Shown: positions 1 through 11,681, counted from the first letter of the stretch. The stretch is DNA of 43,432 nucleotides from Pelargonium nanum (GCA_036897485.1 JAYMTF010000237.1:1-43432), one strand, 5' to 3'. The notes: generated from the letters alone by a model not told the origin. Made by a program: numbers and translations.

Positions 1-65
1 TGGACGGACCTCCATGGGGATGAGGAGAGAGAACCAGAGAGCCTCCTCGCAGCTACTCGCAGCAT
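1..65 (-). CDS. 5' end of a nuclear gene for a mitochondrial protein (partial)
   Basis: Read on the minus strand from the ATG at 65 down to 63, the frame is open to the window edge and gives 21 residues, MLRVAARRLSGSLSSSPWRS plus V. This is Arg/Ser/Ala/Leu-rich without acidic residues, the classical make-up of a plant mitochondrial targeting presequence. The bases just upstream of the ATG (66-110) are a CT-rich tract on the minus strand, as in plant 5' leaders. A start of the form MLRVA-RRLS is familiar from the Rieske iron-sulfur subunit of complex III, but many mitochondrial precursors begin similarly, so I give no symbol. The gene continues outside the window and is divergent to the methyltransferase gene starting at 1881. 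Confidence 0.6.
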   Translation of the reverse strand, partial: MLRVAARRLSGSLSSSPWRSV

Positions 66-1740
66 TTTTTGGGGTTTCTGTGGAGAAGAAGAAGAGAAAG
101 GTCTGGTTTTGATTTGTGATTGTAAATTTGCGTTTGGCTTTTTGATCGTATCGTGTTCGCTTCTCGCCTTCGCGATATATTGAGGTTTTTCAGGAGATTT
201 AGATGGAAATGTTGGATCGGGCCATTTTTAGTATTTGGGTTGGGTACGGGTAATGTGGGTCTTTGGCCCGACCCGTGTACATAGGGTTCGGTTCGTTCCT
301 CTTTTGTTTCAATCGGTCTGGATTAGAACCGACAATTTAGGCCTTAACCCACGGATGCCCGAATCCAATCCAAAAACTAATGGTTCAAGTCATATGAAAT
401 AGACTCAATCTTACTCCAGGTACATGTTGTGTGTTACTTAAAAAATGGCAATTTTGCACATTTTACACGCATAATCCGAAATTTGACCATGTGGCGGTTT
501 ACGTGACCCCGTTGGACTGTATGAGTCCGCATCTGCTTGGAACCAACTCGTGACTCACAATCCAAACAAACCAAGTTGTCTACTTTAGACCTTCTTAAAA
601 GGCGCAAATTAGCCACCTGATTTCTTTCTCTACACAACTCGTTCATCAATTGCCACATCGAAACTTGACCCCCCACCGGCCCATCCCCTTTATTGTCACA
701 CATCACCAATGAAACATGTGTCACCACAAACCATCCACATTTGCCACACGTGCCGTAACAATTTGCTATGCTCTTAATCCAACTCTAATATCACCATCAA
801 TCACATACTCAATTGATGTTGTGGAACAATGACGTGTATATACTCCTCAATACAACGGATCACTCGTTCACTTAACGACGAGCTGGTAATTTGAACCGTA
901 ATTTATAGGCACTCAAAACCCAATCCTCGTTATTTTGTAGGTTTTGCTCGAATATAATGGACCTCACTAATTTCCAAATCGATCAGGATTTATTTGAAGC
1001 AATTTGTGGGTCTTATCGTAAAAATTTAGAGGCAACATTCCAAAATTTGGATCATTAAACATTTCAAATTGGATTGATTTCAAATTTTTAGTGTAAAATG
1101 CGTGAAATGGTTCAATCCAACTTGATAATGGACGAATATGTCTCAAGTCAGATTTAATTGTAGATATCCGTGAATTCATATCTATATTGTCACTTCTGAA
1201 CAAACTCACATGGACATTTTATATGAGAAAATGAACCGACCCGAGTTATTTATCATGATCGGGATAGACATTTTCAACCACACCCCAAAACTCGAGTTTA
1301 GCTAAAAATGCTTAACTCAAATTCGATAAAAATAGGCTCGAGTTGCATATTGCAGGCCACAAAACAAGTCGGGTGGTTACACGTAAAATGTGTGAAAACT
1401 GAGAATGATCCACTCAACCTTAAATTTGAACTGATTTATTTCACGCGGCCCGTTTCAAAAAGTACGGGCCGCGTTTCGTGCCCGTGAAATCGAATCCAAA
1501 TTGTCGGCCCACATTCAACCGCAGACCCAATTGACGTCGCACAACCATGACGCGCACATACTCCGCCACGCAGCGGATCTCTCATCCCCACGCGACCTTT
1601 ACCATTTACCCACATTTCGCGAGATTTAAGGCGAAGCGGGAAGCAGACAAATTTGCGAAATGTTCGCTCCACTCTCACTCGCTTTTTGAATCTCTCCTCT
1701 GCAAAACCCTAGCTCGCTCGCTCTCTTGATCAACAAAACA
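66..1740. other. Divergent intergenic/promoter region with first leader exon of SUVH4
   Basis: No convincing gene is seen here. Short open frames on the minus strand (434-727, 967-1209, 1436-1678) resemble no family and look like chance. The stretch 230-320 contains GGGTTGGGTACGGG- and CCCGACCCG-type sequence like the worn hAT-derived repeats elsewhere in the window. Around 1443-1474 there is a GC-rich perfect inverted repeat. The CT-rich 1665-1740 probably is the leader of the downstream gene, followed by a plausible 5'-UTR intron with donor GTACGT at 1742 and acceptor at 1857 (or directly before the ATG, 1880). Confidence 0.45.
1443..1474. repeat. Perfect 11-bp inverted repeat (GC-rich hairpin)
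   Basis: ACGCGGCCCGT at 1443-1453 is followed after 10 bases by its exact reverse complement ACGGGCCGCGT at 1464-1474. It lies about 400 bp before the SUVH4 start codon in otherwise AT-rich sequence. It could be a cruciform, a palindromic factor site or a transposon relic; no function is shown. Confidence 0.75.
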
Positions 1741-1880
1741 GGTACGTTCCTGGTTGTTTTCTAGCTCATCGATCGATTTCCGGTCTTTGTTCTTGCTTGC
1801 ATGATTGTTGTTGTCAATGTTCCTGTTCTCGGCGTCTTGATTTCTGCTTATTTGAAGGTCGGTGAGTTTGGAGCTGGAAG

Positions 1881-4800
1881 ATGGTGGCGAAACCGATGAA
1901 ACGCGCTTGTAAGGCGAAGAAAACCATTTCTAACGGCGAGCTGAGCCCTCAGAAGCAGAGTGTGGAGCCGAGCTTGGTGGTTTCTGGTGGCTCAGAGGCT
2001 GAGAAGAGCCCTAAATGTGAGTTGGCGACGCCTAGGCGGAGTAGCGCTAGGATCAAGAACATGCAGAAACCGGAGAACAAGCTTCCGGAGGAAAATGAGA
2101 ATAGTAAGAAGAGAAAGAGAAATGGATACAGTAGGAAGAGTAGTGAGTCGAAGGTTGGTAAGGAGGAGGAGGAAGTGGTGACGGAGAGGAATGATCCAGA
2201 GAGTTTAGGGCTCCGTGAGGCTGTAGCAGCTGGTGGCGCAGTGAAGGAATCTGGTGACGGAGACATTGTTAGTGAGGTCGCTCCTGACAATGTGGTTAAG
2301 AAAAGTGAGTATGCTAAAGTGAAAGATACGTTGAGATTGTTCAACAAGCACTATCTTCATTTTGTACAGGTAACTCTTCAAATGCCTGAGATTTTTAGCT
2401 TATTATTCTGCTAAAATTTTTTATATGTGTAATGTTGTTTTATGATGTGTGTGATTGTTCATTTTTGTTGTTTTGTGATGTAATTTTGGTTCATAGGAAG
2501 AGGAGAAGAGGTGCAGTGAACATAAGAATGTCAAACGGAAATCTAAGGTTTGTATTAATTTATGAGCTCATTAAGTTTTTTGTTGCTTGATTTATGAAAT
2601 TTGAGGAAAAGATATGCCTCAGCTACACACTTTTTACTTACACTTGCTTACAATGTGTTCGGGTGTGTTTGTAATATTCCGAATCTAGTTTCTTGTTGAA
2701 TTCTAACTTCTAATGTATACTGAAATAGTTGCATGCCGAAAAACTTTTTCTTCTTTATGATTATACTGGGAATATTTTCACCTTCTCTGTTTGCTAATTG
2801 AAATCATCATAGGAAATTAGCTTTTGATATGTCAATTTGCAGTTCACTGGGTTTTCCTTACATGATGTCAGTGTATAAACTGGTGCAGAAAGGAAAATCA
2901 AATGATGAAGAGAGTAAAGGGAAAGCAAAACGGCCCGACTTAAAGGCTAGCCCGAAGGTACGTTAAGATTTGATGGGCTAATGTAGCAGTAGGTTGTGAT
3001 ACTTTCTTAAATAAATTGCACTATTTTTATTGAACGAGCTTACAATTGATAATTTTCATTGGGTGTACGAGTCATTTGCCCCCTGATAATATCATACACA
3101 ATACTTGTATCTATAACTGCCTTATTATTCAATATTGTCATATTTTGTGTCTTTGTTATCTTTTGTATTCAAACAATTTTATAACAGAGACATCATTGAA
3201 AACAGATGTTGGATAGTTCTTTACTTTATATTTTACCGATGTGGGATCACTTAACAGTAATCTCCTTATTTTGGATTACAAATGAAAAAAAAAAGAGGTT
3301 GTCAAAAGTTATATGAAGGAGAACCTCAGGCCTCATTGAGGAAATGGAATGCAAGATCTAAAATAGTGAAGAAAACAGATATTGGAAGACCTATCACCAG
3401 TCAAGTTGATGAAAAGATGTTAAAAAAGGGGCTTTATTGTTTTGAATAGCTGAGAGCTAAACATTACTTATATTTCTTTCTCCTTCAAATCTAATGCCAT
3501 GCAAAGAGTGATTGCACTCCCAATATTAAGGAGAGTAATAATGGTGGGGATATTTCATCTTGTCTGTTTTTTATGTCAAGTTGATATTAACAAAGGAAAT
3601 TGGCTTTTGATATGTGAATATGCAGTTCATACGCTTTTCCTTACATTATGTTGCATAAACTTGTGCAGAAGCAAGTGGAGTCAAATGATGAGGAGAAAGG
3701 GATGGCGAAACGGCCCGACTTAAAGGCTATCACAAAGGTAAGTCTTGATTTGATGGGCTAATATAGTACTAGGCTGTGATACTTTCTGAAAAACTATGCA
3801 ATTGATGATTTTCATAGGGCGTATAAGTCAATTGATTTGTCATAATATCATAGACAATACTTATCATTATAACTTCATTCAAGTTATTTGCCATAATGAT
3901 TTGGCTGGGAGTATAAGTCATTCTCATTCTTCAGAATTGTCATATCTTCTGTATTGATATCCTCTGCGGGCAAGCAATTTTATACTGAAGATTTCATTGA
4001 GATGTTTCTTTTGGATAGTTCTTTGGTAATCTCCTTGTTTCTAATCACAAATGAAAAAAAGTTGTCAATAGCTGTTGGAAGGAAAAACACCTTCATTGAG
4101 GAAAAGGAACCCAAGTTCTGTTATCATGCTCGGTGAAGTAAAACAAGATATTGGAATACTTATCTAGTTAAGCAGATGGAAGAGATGTAAAAGAAGGGCT
4201 TTCATTGTGTCAAAGAGCAGAAAGCTAATTACTTACATTTTGGGCCTGTTTTTTCTTTCACTAGTCAAGTGCATATGGATTTGTTTGAGTTAAGAGTGGA
4301 ATGTCATCGTTTATGATTTTATCTTGTTATAATGTTTATGTGTTTGTTTTTCTTTTTATAAATATGTCGCAGATGAAAGCCACTAAGGCCATACTTTATT
4401 CAAAGAAACGAATGGGCGAGATCCCAGGTTGGTGCATTGCAGGCACACTTTTTTATTCCTGCTACGATCTATACTATTATTATGAGTTTGGCCGACAAAA
4501 ACTTGCATGTGATTGTCATTAATTGTCAATATGTGGGATATTACACAATGTTGAAGATTGATTTCTTATCTGTAAAAAGTATTTATGCAGTGGTTGTTGA
4601 CTTGCTCTTGATGATAGGTATCAGTGTCGGTCATCAGTTCTTATCACGTGCTGAAATGGTTGTTCTTGGTTTTCATAGTCATTGGCTGAATGGTATTGAC
4701 TATATGGGACAGTCATACGCGAAGGTAGTAGTACATCTTTGATTACATATTTTTGGCTGGTTTTATGTAAATGTTTTTTTTCTTCATGAAACTCTCCCAG

Positions 4801-7800
4801 ATGTTGATTTATGTATTTGCTTCCATTAATTTATACTGTACCTAAATATTAAACAAGATTGAAGATGGTTGTTTTGATGTGCCAAACGATAATACTCTTA
4901 TGTACATTTGACAATATATGCAGAATTAAAATTACATATCTTAGAGGAATTTTGCAGGAGTATCCCAATTTTAGGTTCCCTGTTGCAGTAGCCATTGTTT
5001 TGTCAGGCATGTATGAGGATGATCTGGATAATGCTGATGATGTTGTCTATACTGGTCAAGGTGGACATGATTTACTCGGAAGTAAGCGGCAAATTGCTGA
5101 TCAAAAGATGTTACGTGGTAATCTAGCACTCAAGGTCTGTACATCACAGAATAAACACACATTTGTAAATATATCCATGTTTTCTGCATGGTATGGATTT
5201 TACCACAATCAAAATTTATGTTAACTGCAGAATGCTATAGATCAACAAGTGGCTGTTAGAGTAGTTCGTGGTCATATGTCTTCGAGTAGCTATACTGGCA
5301 GAGTGTACACATATGATGGATTGTACCAGGTAATTATCTATAACATTTATTTTGCTCCAAAATTCCTTAATACTCTAAATGGGGTTTAAGAACTGATAAA
5401 GAATAGATTGGTCCTGAAGTTAATGTTTGTTATGTGTGGCTAACTTGCTAGTTTTCTGCCATCTCTTCATTTTCTGGCACATAATATTTTTCAAATTTGC
5501 TGTGTATATAATGAAATGTTACTGCAGAAGTTTTGGTTTTCTGTTTTTGACGAGATCATTTTTCTGTAGGACATTTAGGCCCAATCTGGTTTATAGGGCT
5601 TGACCCCTAATTTTTGCCAGTATCTCTATCTAGATGGTGCAGGTTGATTAAGATGTTGTCCCTTGATTGCTGCTTTGTGTTGTCTACTAATTGGAATTTG
5701 GAAGGAATTCATCATTAAAAAACTTATGTTAAATTGAAAGAACAGACTATACTATGTTAACTTAGCCCATTCTCTTGTAACATGGCTGATCCTGAGCCTA
5801 GTAAAGGAGGCTTGTGGTAGGTTTACAATCACTGTAAAGCTTTGTCAAATCTCTTGAGCATGCATCTTGTTGTCGTCTTCTTCTTTGTTGATGTAATGTT
5901 TTTCTCTATAATTTTATTTTTCCAAGGGTGATCTTTGGTATATTTTGTTATTTGAGCATATGGTACTTATGTTATATTTCGTTGTGCGGTGCATACTATG
6001 TGGCAGAAATGGTGAATTTTGTTTCTTATCTTTTATGAAGGTTGTTGAGTACTGGGCAGATAAGGGCAACTCAGGATTTACAGTTTTTAAGTATAGACTG
6101 AAGCGCCTTCCAGGGCAGCCTATTCTGACTACAAATCAGGTTTGCTTGTTATTCTTTGACAGCTAATTTCTTATGTCTTCAGTCTTTGCCTGATAATCTG
6201 GCTCCTTTTCCCTAGACTTTCTGCTGCAAGGTATATATTAGTCAATAGAATTAGAGGATAAAATTAAAGCTTTAATGTTATGTGCATGAAATCTAAATCA
6301 GGCACCCCTATATAAAAAACATTTATTAATATTGAGATGTATATTAGAAAGTTACTGAATTGATTATCTGTATAAAGGTTCTGTCTATCATATTTTGCTA
6401 CTCTTGTGGCAGGTACAATTTACATATGGTCGTCCTCCCGAGTCAATTTCAGAACTACGCGGGTACATGAACAACTGTATTAGATTCTGCCTTTGCTATA
6501 CACCTCATGATTTGTATTTCCAAATAATAACCATTGTTGGTGAAGTTTGGTGTGCAAGGACATTACTGGGGGCGAAGAGGACATTCCAATTCCTGCAACC
6601 AATTTAGTTGATGACCCCCCTGTTGCACCCACAGGCAAGTCTAGCTATATACACTTGGCATGCTAGAGTTTTTGACTTCTATAGCGTCTCCATATATATC
6701 TTCTGACGTAATTTAGAAACAAAAGTCTGAGAAACCTGAAATATGATACTGAAAAGTTAATTTAGGAAGTGTCATAAATTCAAATTTGTGAACAATTAAG
6801 CACTTCCGCATGTGATAATCTCTATAACCCTATTGGTTATACCTTTTCTTTTTTTGGTTTTATTTATTATAACCTGTAAGTAAGCTTCCATGTAGTAGCT
6901 AAAGTTTAGTAGTTTACTACTTATTAGTTAATAACACTGATATTGATAAATATTGCTCCCGTCATCCAAAAATGAATGTCCACTTTCCCTTCTGCCAAGC
7001 CCCCATCATCTTGGGTGGCTGTCTCTGTTAAAGAAACAAAGCTTCCATGTTGTGAGGTTGTGATGGCTTTTTTAACCTTTTAAAAAGGTTACCTACGCAG
7101 GCACGCAGCTTTATTCATGTTTTTCCCCCCATCGTATGTCAATCCAAGGTTTACACTCAGCCTATGACCGTTCCTGTTTTTTGAAGTTTAGGTTGTCTGT
7201 ATCGCAAGTCTATTAAAGTTGCGCCAAATGTAAAAATGCCTTCTCAAGAAGGTGGATGCAAATGTCAGGGAACATGCTATGATACCAAAAGTTGTTCCTG
7301 TGCAAAACTCAATGGCTTTGACTTTCCGTATGTGCTACGAGATGGCGGCCGGTGAGTAATTGTATTATAATCTAAGAAACTTACTAGAATGCATTTGGAT
7401 TATGAGCAAGATTTGGAATGCCGGTTTTGTGTTTCTTAATACCTATTGTTTTCTTGTATATGGTTTCCTTCAGATTAATTGAAGCCAAAGATGTCATATA
7501 CGAATGTGGTCCTGGGTGTGGATGCGGACCTGACTGTGTCAACCGGACGACTCAGAAAGGGCTAAGATATAGGCTTGAGGTTACATTTTCATTCATAATA
7601 GTTACAATTTATATTATGTGCTTTTAGTTTTATCAATGTCTTTAAATATTCGTATTGTTCGGTGGATGATTTCAGGTATTCCGTACGCCAAAGAAAGGGT
7701 GGGCTGTCAGATCATGGGATTTTATACCTGCTGGAGCACCAGTTTGTGAGTATGTTGGAATATTGAGAAAAACAGATGACGTAGACAGTGCCGTAGAGAA

Positions 7801-8924
7801 CAATTTCATTTTTGACATTGATTGCTTGCAAACAATGAGGGGCCTCGAAGGAAGAGAGGTATGTTCACGAGAACTCTATTAAATTCATAAGCATGTTATT
7901 GTTTGCATTCCATTGACTGTCTATTGACTGCTCGTGCATTATGTATGCTGAAAAATAGAACCTGCTCGACCAATTTAAGAGCATACCCATTTGAGGATAG
8001 AATCATAACTTTTAAAACTATCGTGTCAAAAATGACCCATAAATTTAATAGGTCAATTGTCTTGGGTTGTGTTAGGTCTACTTGAATCCATTTATATATA
8101 CGTTGCGTTGTGTAATTTTGAAGCCAATTACTTAAACATGTTGAGCTAGTCGTGTTGATAATTTAATATGAATCATCCGGGTTAATTTAATTATAGTTTT
8201 GCTTTTTCCTTCTAATGCTGTGACTCAACAGAGGCGATCACGAGATGCGACGCTGTCAACAGTCAATCTCGACGAACCCATGTCTGAAAGTGTACCGGAG
8301 TACTGCATCGATGCAGGTTCAACTGGAAATGTTGCAAGGTATATCAATCACAGCTGTGGGCCTAATCTCTTTGTCCAATGCATTTTGAGCTCTCATCGTG
8401 ACATCAAACTTGCAAGAGTGGTATTATTTGCCGCGGACAATATCCCGCCTTTGCAGGTAATAATACAATTTTTTTTTGTCTCCACTCATTCCCTAAAATG
8501 TTACCAGAGTTCACATCTGATTTAAAAAAACATAATTGGTTACGGGAATGCAATTATTGGAACAGCTTTTTTTACTGTAAAATTGGCTGATTTGGGCTGA
8601 TTTGCCCCATCTGATCAGTATTGATTCGATCGGAAAATTTGTTGGATCTGTTCGATTTAGCCTATTTTCGGATCCAAATTGCCAGCTCTACACAAGTTAT
8701 GAATGACGTGTCATTATTTTATTGGTGGTTTAACTTGATCCAATTTTCATTTGGCTTGCACTGCTCGTCTTTTTTAATAAACACACTTGTTTTGTTTGTC
8801 GTAAATGTAGGAGCTTACGTATGATTACGGATATGCTCTCGATAGCGTGTTGGGTCCAGATGGGAAGGTCAAGAAGATGGCATGTTATTGTGGTGCAGCT
8901 GACTGTAGAAAACGTTTATACTAG
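1881..8924 (+). CDS. SUVH4: H3K9 histone methyltransferase, SUVH4/KRYPTONITE type (SRA, pre-SET, SET, post-SET)
   Basis: Nuclear enzyme methylating histone H3 lysine 9; in this family the SRA domain binds methylated DNA and supports CHROMOMETHYLASE3-dependent non-CG methylation. Exons: 1881-2369, 2497-2547, 2889-2957, 3669-3737, 4373-4427, 4618-4724, 4958-5134, 5231-5329, 6041-6139, 6413-6462, 6546-6634, 7192-7351, 7474-7579, 7676-7858, 8232-8456, 8811-8924; they join in frame to 713 aa. The N-terminal 226 residues are charged, with an NLS-like KKRKRN near 76. SRA spans about 240-397 (HWLNGIDYMG, YTGQGGHDL, SSSYTGRVYTYDGLY). Pre-SET Cys clusters cover about 450-540, SET about 541-690 (GWAVRSW, YINHSCGPNL, ELTYDYGY), post-SET CYCGAADCRKRLY ends the protein. 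Motifs such as LRLFNKHYL before the SRA and the end of the protein fit SUVH4 rather than the intron-poor SUVH5/6. Exons 3 and 4 are duplicates; intron 11 has a GC donor. Longer than Arabidopsis KYP (624 aa), mostly in the N-terminal part. Confidence 0.93.
2768..4245 (+). repeat. Tandem duplication (period about 780 bp) inside SUVH4 doubling one exon
   Basis: About 2768-3480 and 3546-4245 are diverged direct copies. Each carries a 69-bp exon (2889-2957; 3669-3737), the end of the upstream intron (CAGTTCA...CTTTTCCTTACAT) and much of the downstream intron (TTTGATGGGCTAAT, CAATACTTRT, TTGGATAGTTCTTT, AAAAGAAGGGCTTT-like blocks). Both exons share CGGCCCGACTTAAAGGCT and are in phase 0 with GT donors, so both can be spliced in. 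Indels and substitutions show the event is old. Confidence 0.88.
6635..7191 (+). other. GC-AG intron in SUVH4
   Basis: The exon ends ...CCCACAG and the intron starts GCAAGT, matching the usual AG|GCAAGT form of GC-AG introns. With this donor and the acceptor at 7191 the codon is G|GT and the SRA-to-pre-SET linker continues in frame (PPVAPTG then CLYRKSIKVAP), as in SUVH relatives. No GT nearby keeps the frame. Confidence 0.8.
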
Positions 8925-9355
8925 GTGCTCACTTATCTGTTTTTATCTTCTTCTTTTTTGTTCATAGTAACTGGGAAAAAAGTCTCCAATTTTTTGGATT
9001 CATTTGTTCTTGGATCAAAACCTTTGATATTATTGAAAGAAAAATATTATTAACCATCCCATTGTATTCAAACTGGACTGATTCTAGATTTATTATATTT
9101 GCTATCAATTATATGACTTAAATTAAGTTGTTTTAAAAAATATGGTAACAAATTCGGTAAAAAAATTTATCTATTCAATTACAGCAAAATTATACTAATA
9201 TTCTAATTTCCCCAAAATTTCCTAAATTTTCTAGGATTTCCATTGGAAAAGTTTTTCCGACCAGTATTTCAATTTCCTATTTGTATGTACCTTTCTATTT
9301 TCTTCTTATATATTTGGATGTTTGTATCGAAAATTAGTTGAAGCTCAATTTCATC
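8925..9355. other. Spacer: SUVH4 3' UTR and F-box promoter
   Basis: AT-rich sequence between two genes on the same strand. It holds the 3' UTR of SUVH4 and the promoter/leader of the F-box gene (TATA-like TCTTATATATTT about 50 bp before the start). No ORF or repeat stands out. Confidence 0.5.
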
Positions 9356-10522
9356 ATGACCGAATCAACAAATATTCCCACCGATTTGATAGTTTCGATC
9401 GCGAAACGAGTCGATGCTTATCATGATTTTATCCAATTTCGCGCTGTCTGTTCATCGTGGCGGACCGCCACATCTAAAGAAAATTCAGGCCTGTCACGAT
9501 GTGATGATAAAGTTCCTTGTCTCATGCTATCCGAGAATGAGGGAAGCAATGTACGTGAATTTTACGACATGTCGCGAGCTGTCGTTCACAAATTGATGCT
9601 TCCGGAAGCTTATGCGAAGAAGTGTCTTTCCTCCAACGGCTGGATTTTATGCATCCGGAAAACGTGGGAGATGAATCTTGTGCACCCGTTGTCCCGCCGC
9701 CAAATTAAGCTCCCAAATATGAGGAAGTTGGGAGGCCAGTTGAGAACCTCGTACTCCAGCAACATCCGGAAGTTTGTCTTGTCGTGGGACTCTTCTTTGC
9801 CTCCCGAGGGCGCTGTTGGAGATTGTGTCGCGGTGGTTTTACACAAAAGATGTGGAAAATTGGCTTATTGCAAACTTGGGGACGAGTTGTGGACTGTCAT
9901 GAACTCGAGTATTGGATCACATCCAAGTAAGCTATTGGATATTATATTTTACAATACCAAATTGCACGGTATCAACAGTGAAGGCGAGATCATGACCTTC
10001 GATTTCGAAGGTCGGGTTTATGAACAAAATGTTACGAATGATCCTCACAAGGATCCAACAACACTAGTGCAAAAGTTGCGAGTCGTTAAACCTTCAGAGC
10101 TCGTTGTTACAAACGAGCAATTATATCTAGTGGAATCTTCAGGATCACTTTTGGTGGTTCTACGGAAAAGAACAAAAGTTGACAATGGTATGTACGAAAC
10201 TACAAGTTTTCGGGTTTTCGAGGTGGATTTCAAGAAAGGGAATTGGAAAGAAGTGAAGAGTTTGGAAAATAAATCGTTGTTTTTAGGTCACAATTCGTCT
10301 ATATCCGTGGAGGTCAACGGAACGTGCAAAGCAAATTGTATTTATTTCACGGACGATAATTTAGATTGTTACCAATGTACCCGTCGCGGAGGTGGCAATG
10401 ACATGGGCGTTTACAATATGCTCGATACAAAAATCGAGCCTCACTATATCGGTGAATCTTATAGTCGCGTAACACCTCCGATTTGGATTCAATGCAGCTT
10501 CTCCGACGTGTTATTATCTTAG
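9356..10522 (+). CDS. F-box protein with DUF295 domain
   Basis: Intronless gene of 388 aa. The first in-frame ATG is at 9356; an upstream TTG at 9338 extends the open frame but is not a likely plant start. The N-terminus (about residues 5-45: IPTDLIVSIAKRV, FIQFRAVCSSWR) is an F-box, which binds SKP1/ASK in SCF ubiquitin ligases. The rest fits the plant DUF295 beta-propeller-like domain, including NCIYFTDDN, DMGVYNMLDTKIEPHY and the terminal PPIWIQCSF near the C-terminus. Such genes form large, fast-evolving plant families and the target is unknown. The frame is intact, so the gene is probably functional. It stands about 430 bp behind SUVH4 with its own promoter space. Confidence 0.85.
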   Translation: MTESTNIPTDLIVSIAKRVDAYHDFIQFRAVCSSWRTATSKENSGLSRCDDKVPCLMLSENEGSNVREFYDMSRAVVHKLMLPEAYAKKCLSSNGWILCIRKTWEMNLVHPLSRRQIKLPNMRKLGGQLRTSYSSNIRKFVLSWDSSLPPEGAVGDCVAVVLHKRCGKLAYCKLGDELWTVMNSSIGSHPSKLLDIIFYNTKLHGINSEGEIMTFDFEGRVYEQNVTNDPHKDPTTLVQKLRVVKPSELVVTNEQLYLVESSGSLLVVLRKRTKVDNGMYETTSFRVFEVDFKKGNWKEVKSLENKSLFLGHNSSISVEVNGTCKANCIYFTDDNLDCYQCTRRGGGNDMGVYNMLDTKIEPHYIGESYSRVTPPIWIQCSFSDVLLS

Positions 10523-10870
10523 TAAAATCAAATTTTTTTTGTTAGAGTTGTCAAATCTGAGATTAAAATTGTTGGTAGATTGAGTAATTATTGGAATACT
10601 TTTGTTTGAAATTTGGATGCTAGATTTTATTTTATTTTAGAGTTCGTCGAATACAGAATTAAGTTCTAGGAATTTTATTTAACTGGCATGCTTTTTCATT
10701 ACTTAACTGGGAAATTATCTAACTATATTGATTTACGATATTGTATGGATTTTCTTGTTTGTTTGTTCGTGTCAACTGCAAGAAATTTGAGATTTAAAAG
10801 GCGGTTTATTAGAGCCATGAGCGACAACTTTCACCCTATGAAACAATATCTAGAGTTTGGTTTCTTGTAT

Positions 10871-11140
10871 TAGAGATGGTAAAACGGACTCGACAGGTAC
10901 CCGAAACTCAATTTGTTATTTGACGGATTCGGGTATGTATTTATCAATCCGAGAAAAATTGGGCCAGGTCGGGCCATCACGTAAAATTTTGGGATGGGAT
11001 AGAATATACCCACAAAAAATAAACAATTTTATGCCTAAAACTTGGAATCTGAACACGACCCGAATAACCAAAAATCAAATAGGATCGAGTTATGATTCAT
11101 CAACCCGAACTCGATCATACCCGGCCTTTTGCCACCTCTA
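10871..11140. mobile_element. hAT-type MITE, 270 bp, with perfect 8-bp target-site duplication
   Basis: The element begins TAGAGATGGTAAAACGG and ends CCGGCCTTTTGCCACCTCTA, so its ends are imperfect terminal inverted repeats (TAGAG-TGG-AAAA). It is flanked on both sides by the identical octamer TCTTGTAT (10863-10870 and 11141-11148), the 8-bp duplication expected for hAT transposition. The interior has no ORF of note and carries the CCCGAA/GGGCC-type short motifs common to plant hAT MITEs. It must have been moved by a transposase encoded elsewhere. Confidence 0.9.
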
Positions 11141-11681
11141 TCTTGTATACACTTGGCAGTATTGCTTATTCTTTGTCCAAACTTTAGAGGAAAAAAAAGA
11201 ACTTTTGGATTAGAAGCATTGTGTAAGCAAAAGCTTTTTGTTTTATTTATGAAGTTTTGAATGAAGCTATTAGATTGTGATGGAATAAAATGTACCAACA
11301 AAACACAACACACACACTATTGAGAAAGCCACTCGCACTAGTAGTAGTAGTTGCAGGCTTTGTATTAGCGTGCACGCCGCGCATAAGATGGGACCATTGT
11401 GAATAGCTAGCCACATGCTCAACACTCCATATCGAAAAACATGGGTAAATACGTAAAATCACATCGCAGTAGAAATATATGCATATTCTCGTTAATTTTT
11501 CACGTTAATCACTAGCTTTCTACTCGCGGCAAGCCGGCAATCACTTACCTTAAATTGTTTTCTCCAATTTTTGTTACTATGTAACGAACGCATGACTCGC
11601 ATGTTTTAGTGGTATTTTAAAAAATGTAACTGAAGTCAAATCTTACATTATAATGCTCACTCAACTATCGGGAGCTTGAGT

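Noticed and set aside
434..727. 97-codon minus-strand ORF
   Set aside because: Starts in intergenic sequence, no recognisable motif, no promoter or codon pattern to support it.
1547..1729. 60-codon ORF before SUVH4
   Set aside because: No family resemblance; lies in promoter or leader sequence and would be at most a uORF.
1949..2347. 132-codon minus-strand ORF opposite SUVH4 exon 1
   Set aside because: Low-complexity Ser/Leu/Phe-rich shadow of a Lys/Glu-rich exon.
4301..4742. Two open frames around SUVH4 intron 5
   Set aside because: They read through a donor and acceptor; only 4373-4427 and 4618-4724 are coding, as shown by SRA homology.
9338..9355. N-terminal extension of the F-box protein from TTG
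   Set aside because: Plant translation normally starts at ATG; 9356 is the first ATG and the F-box follows it directly.
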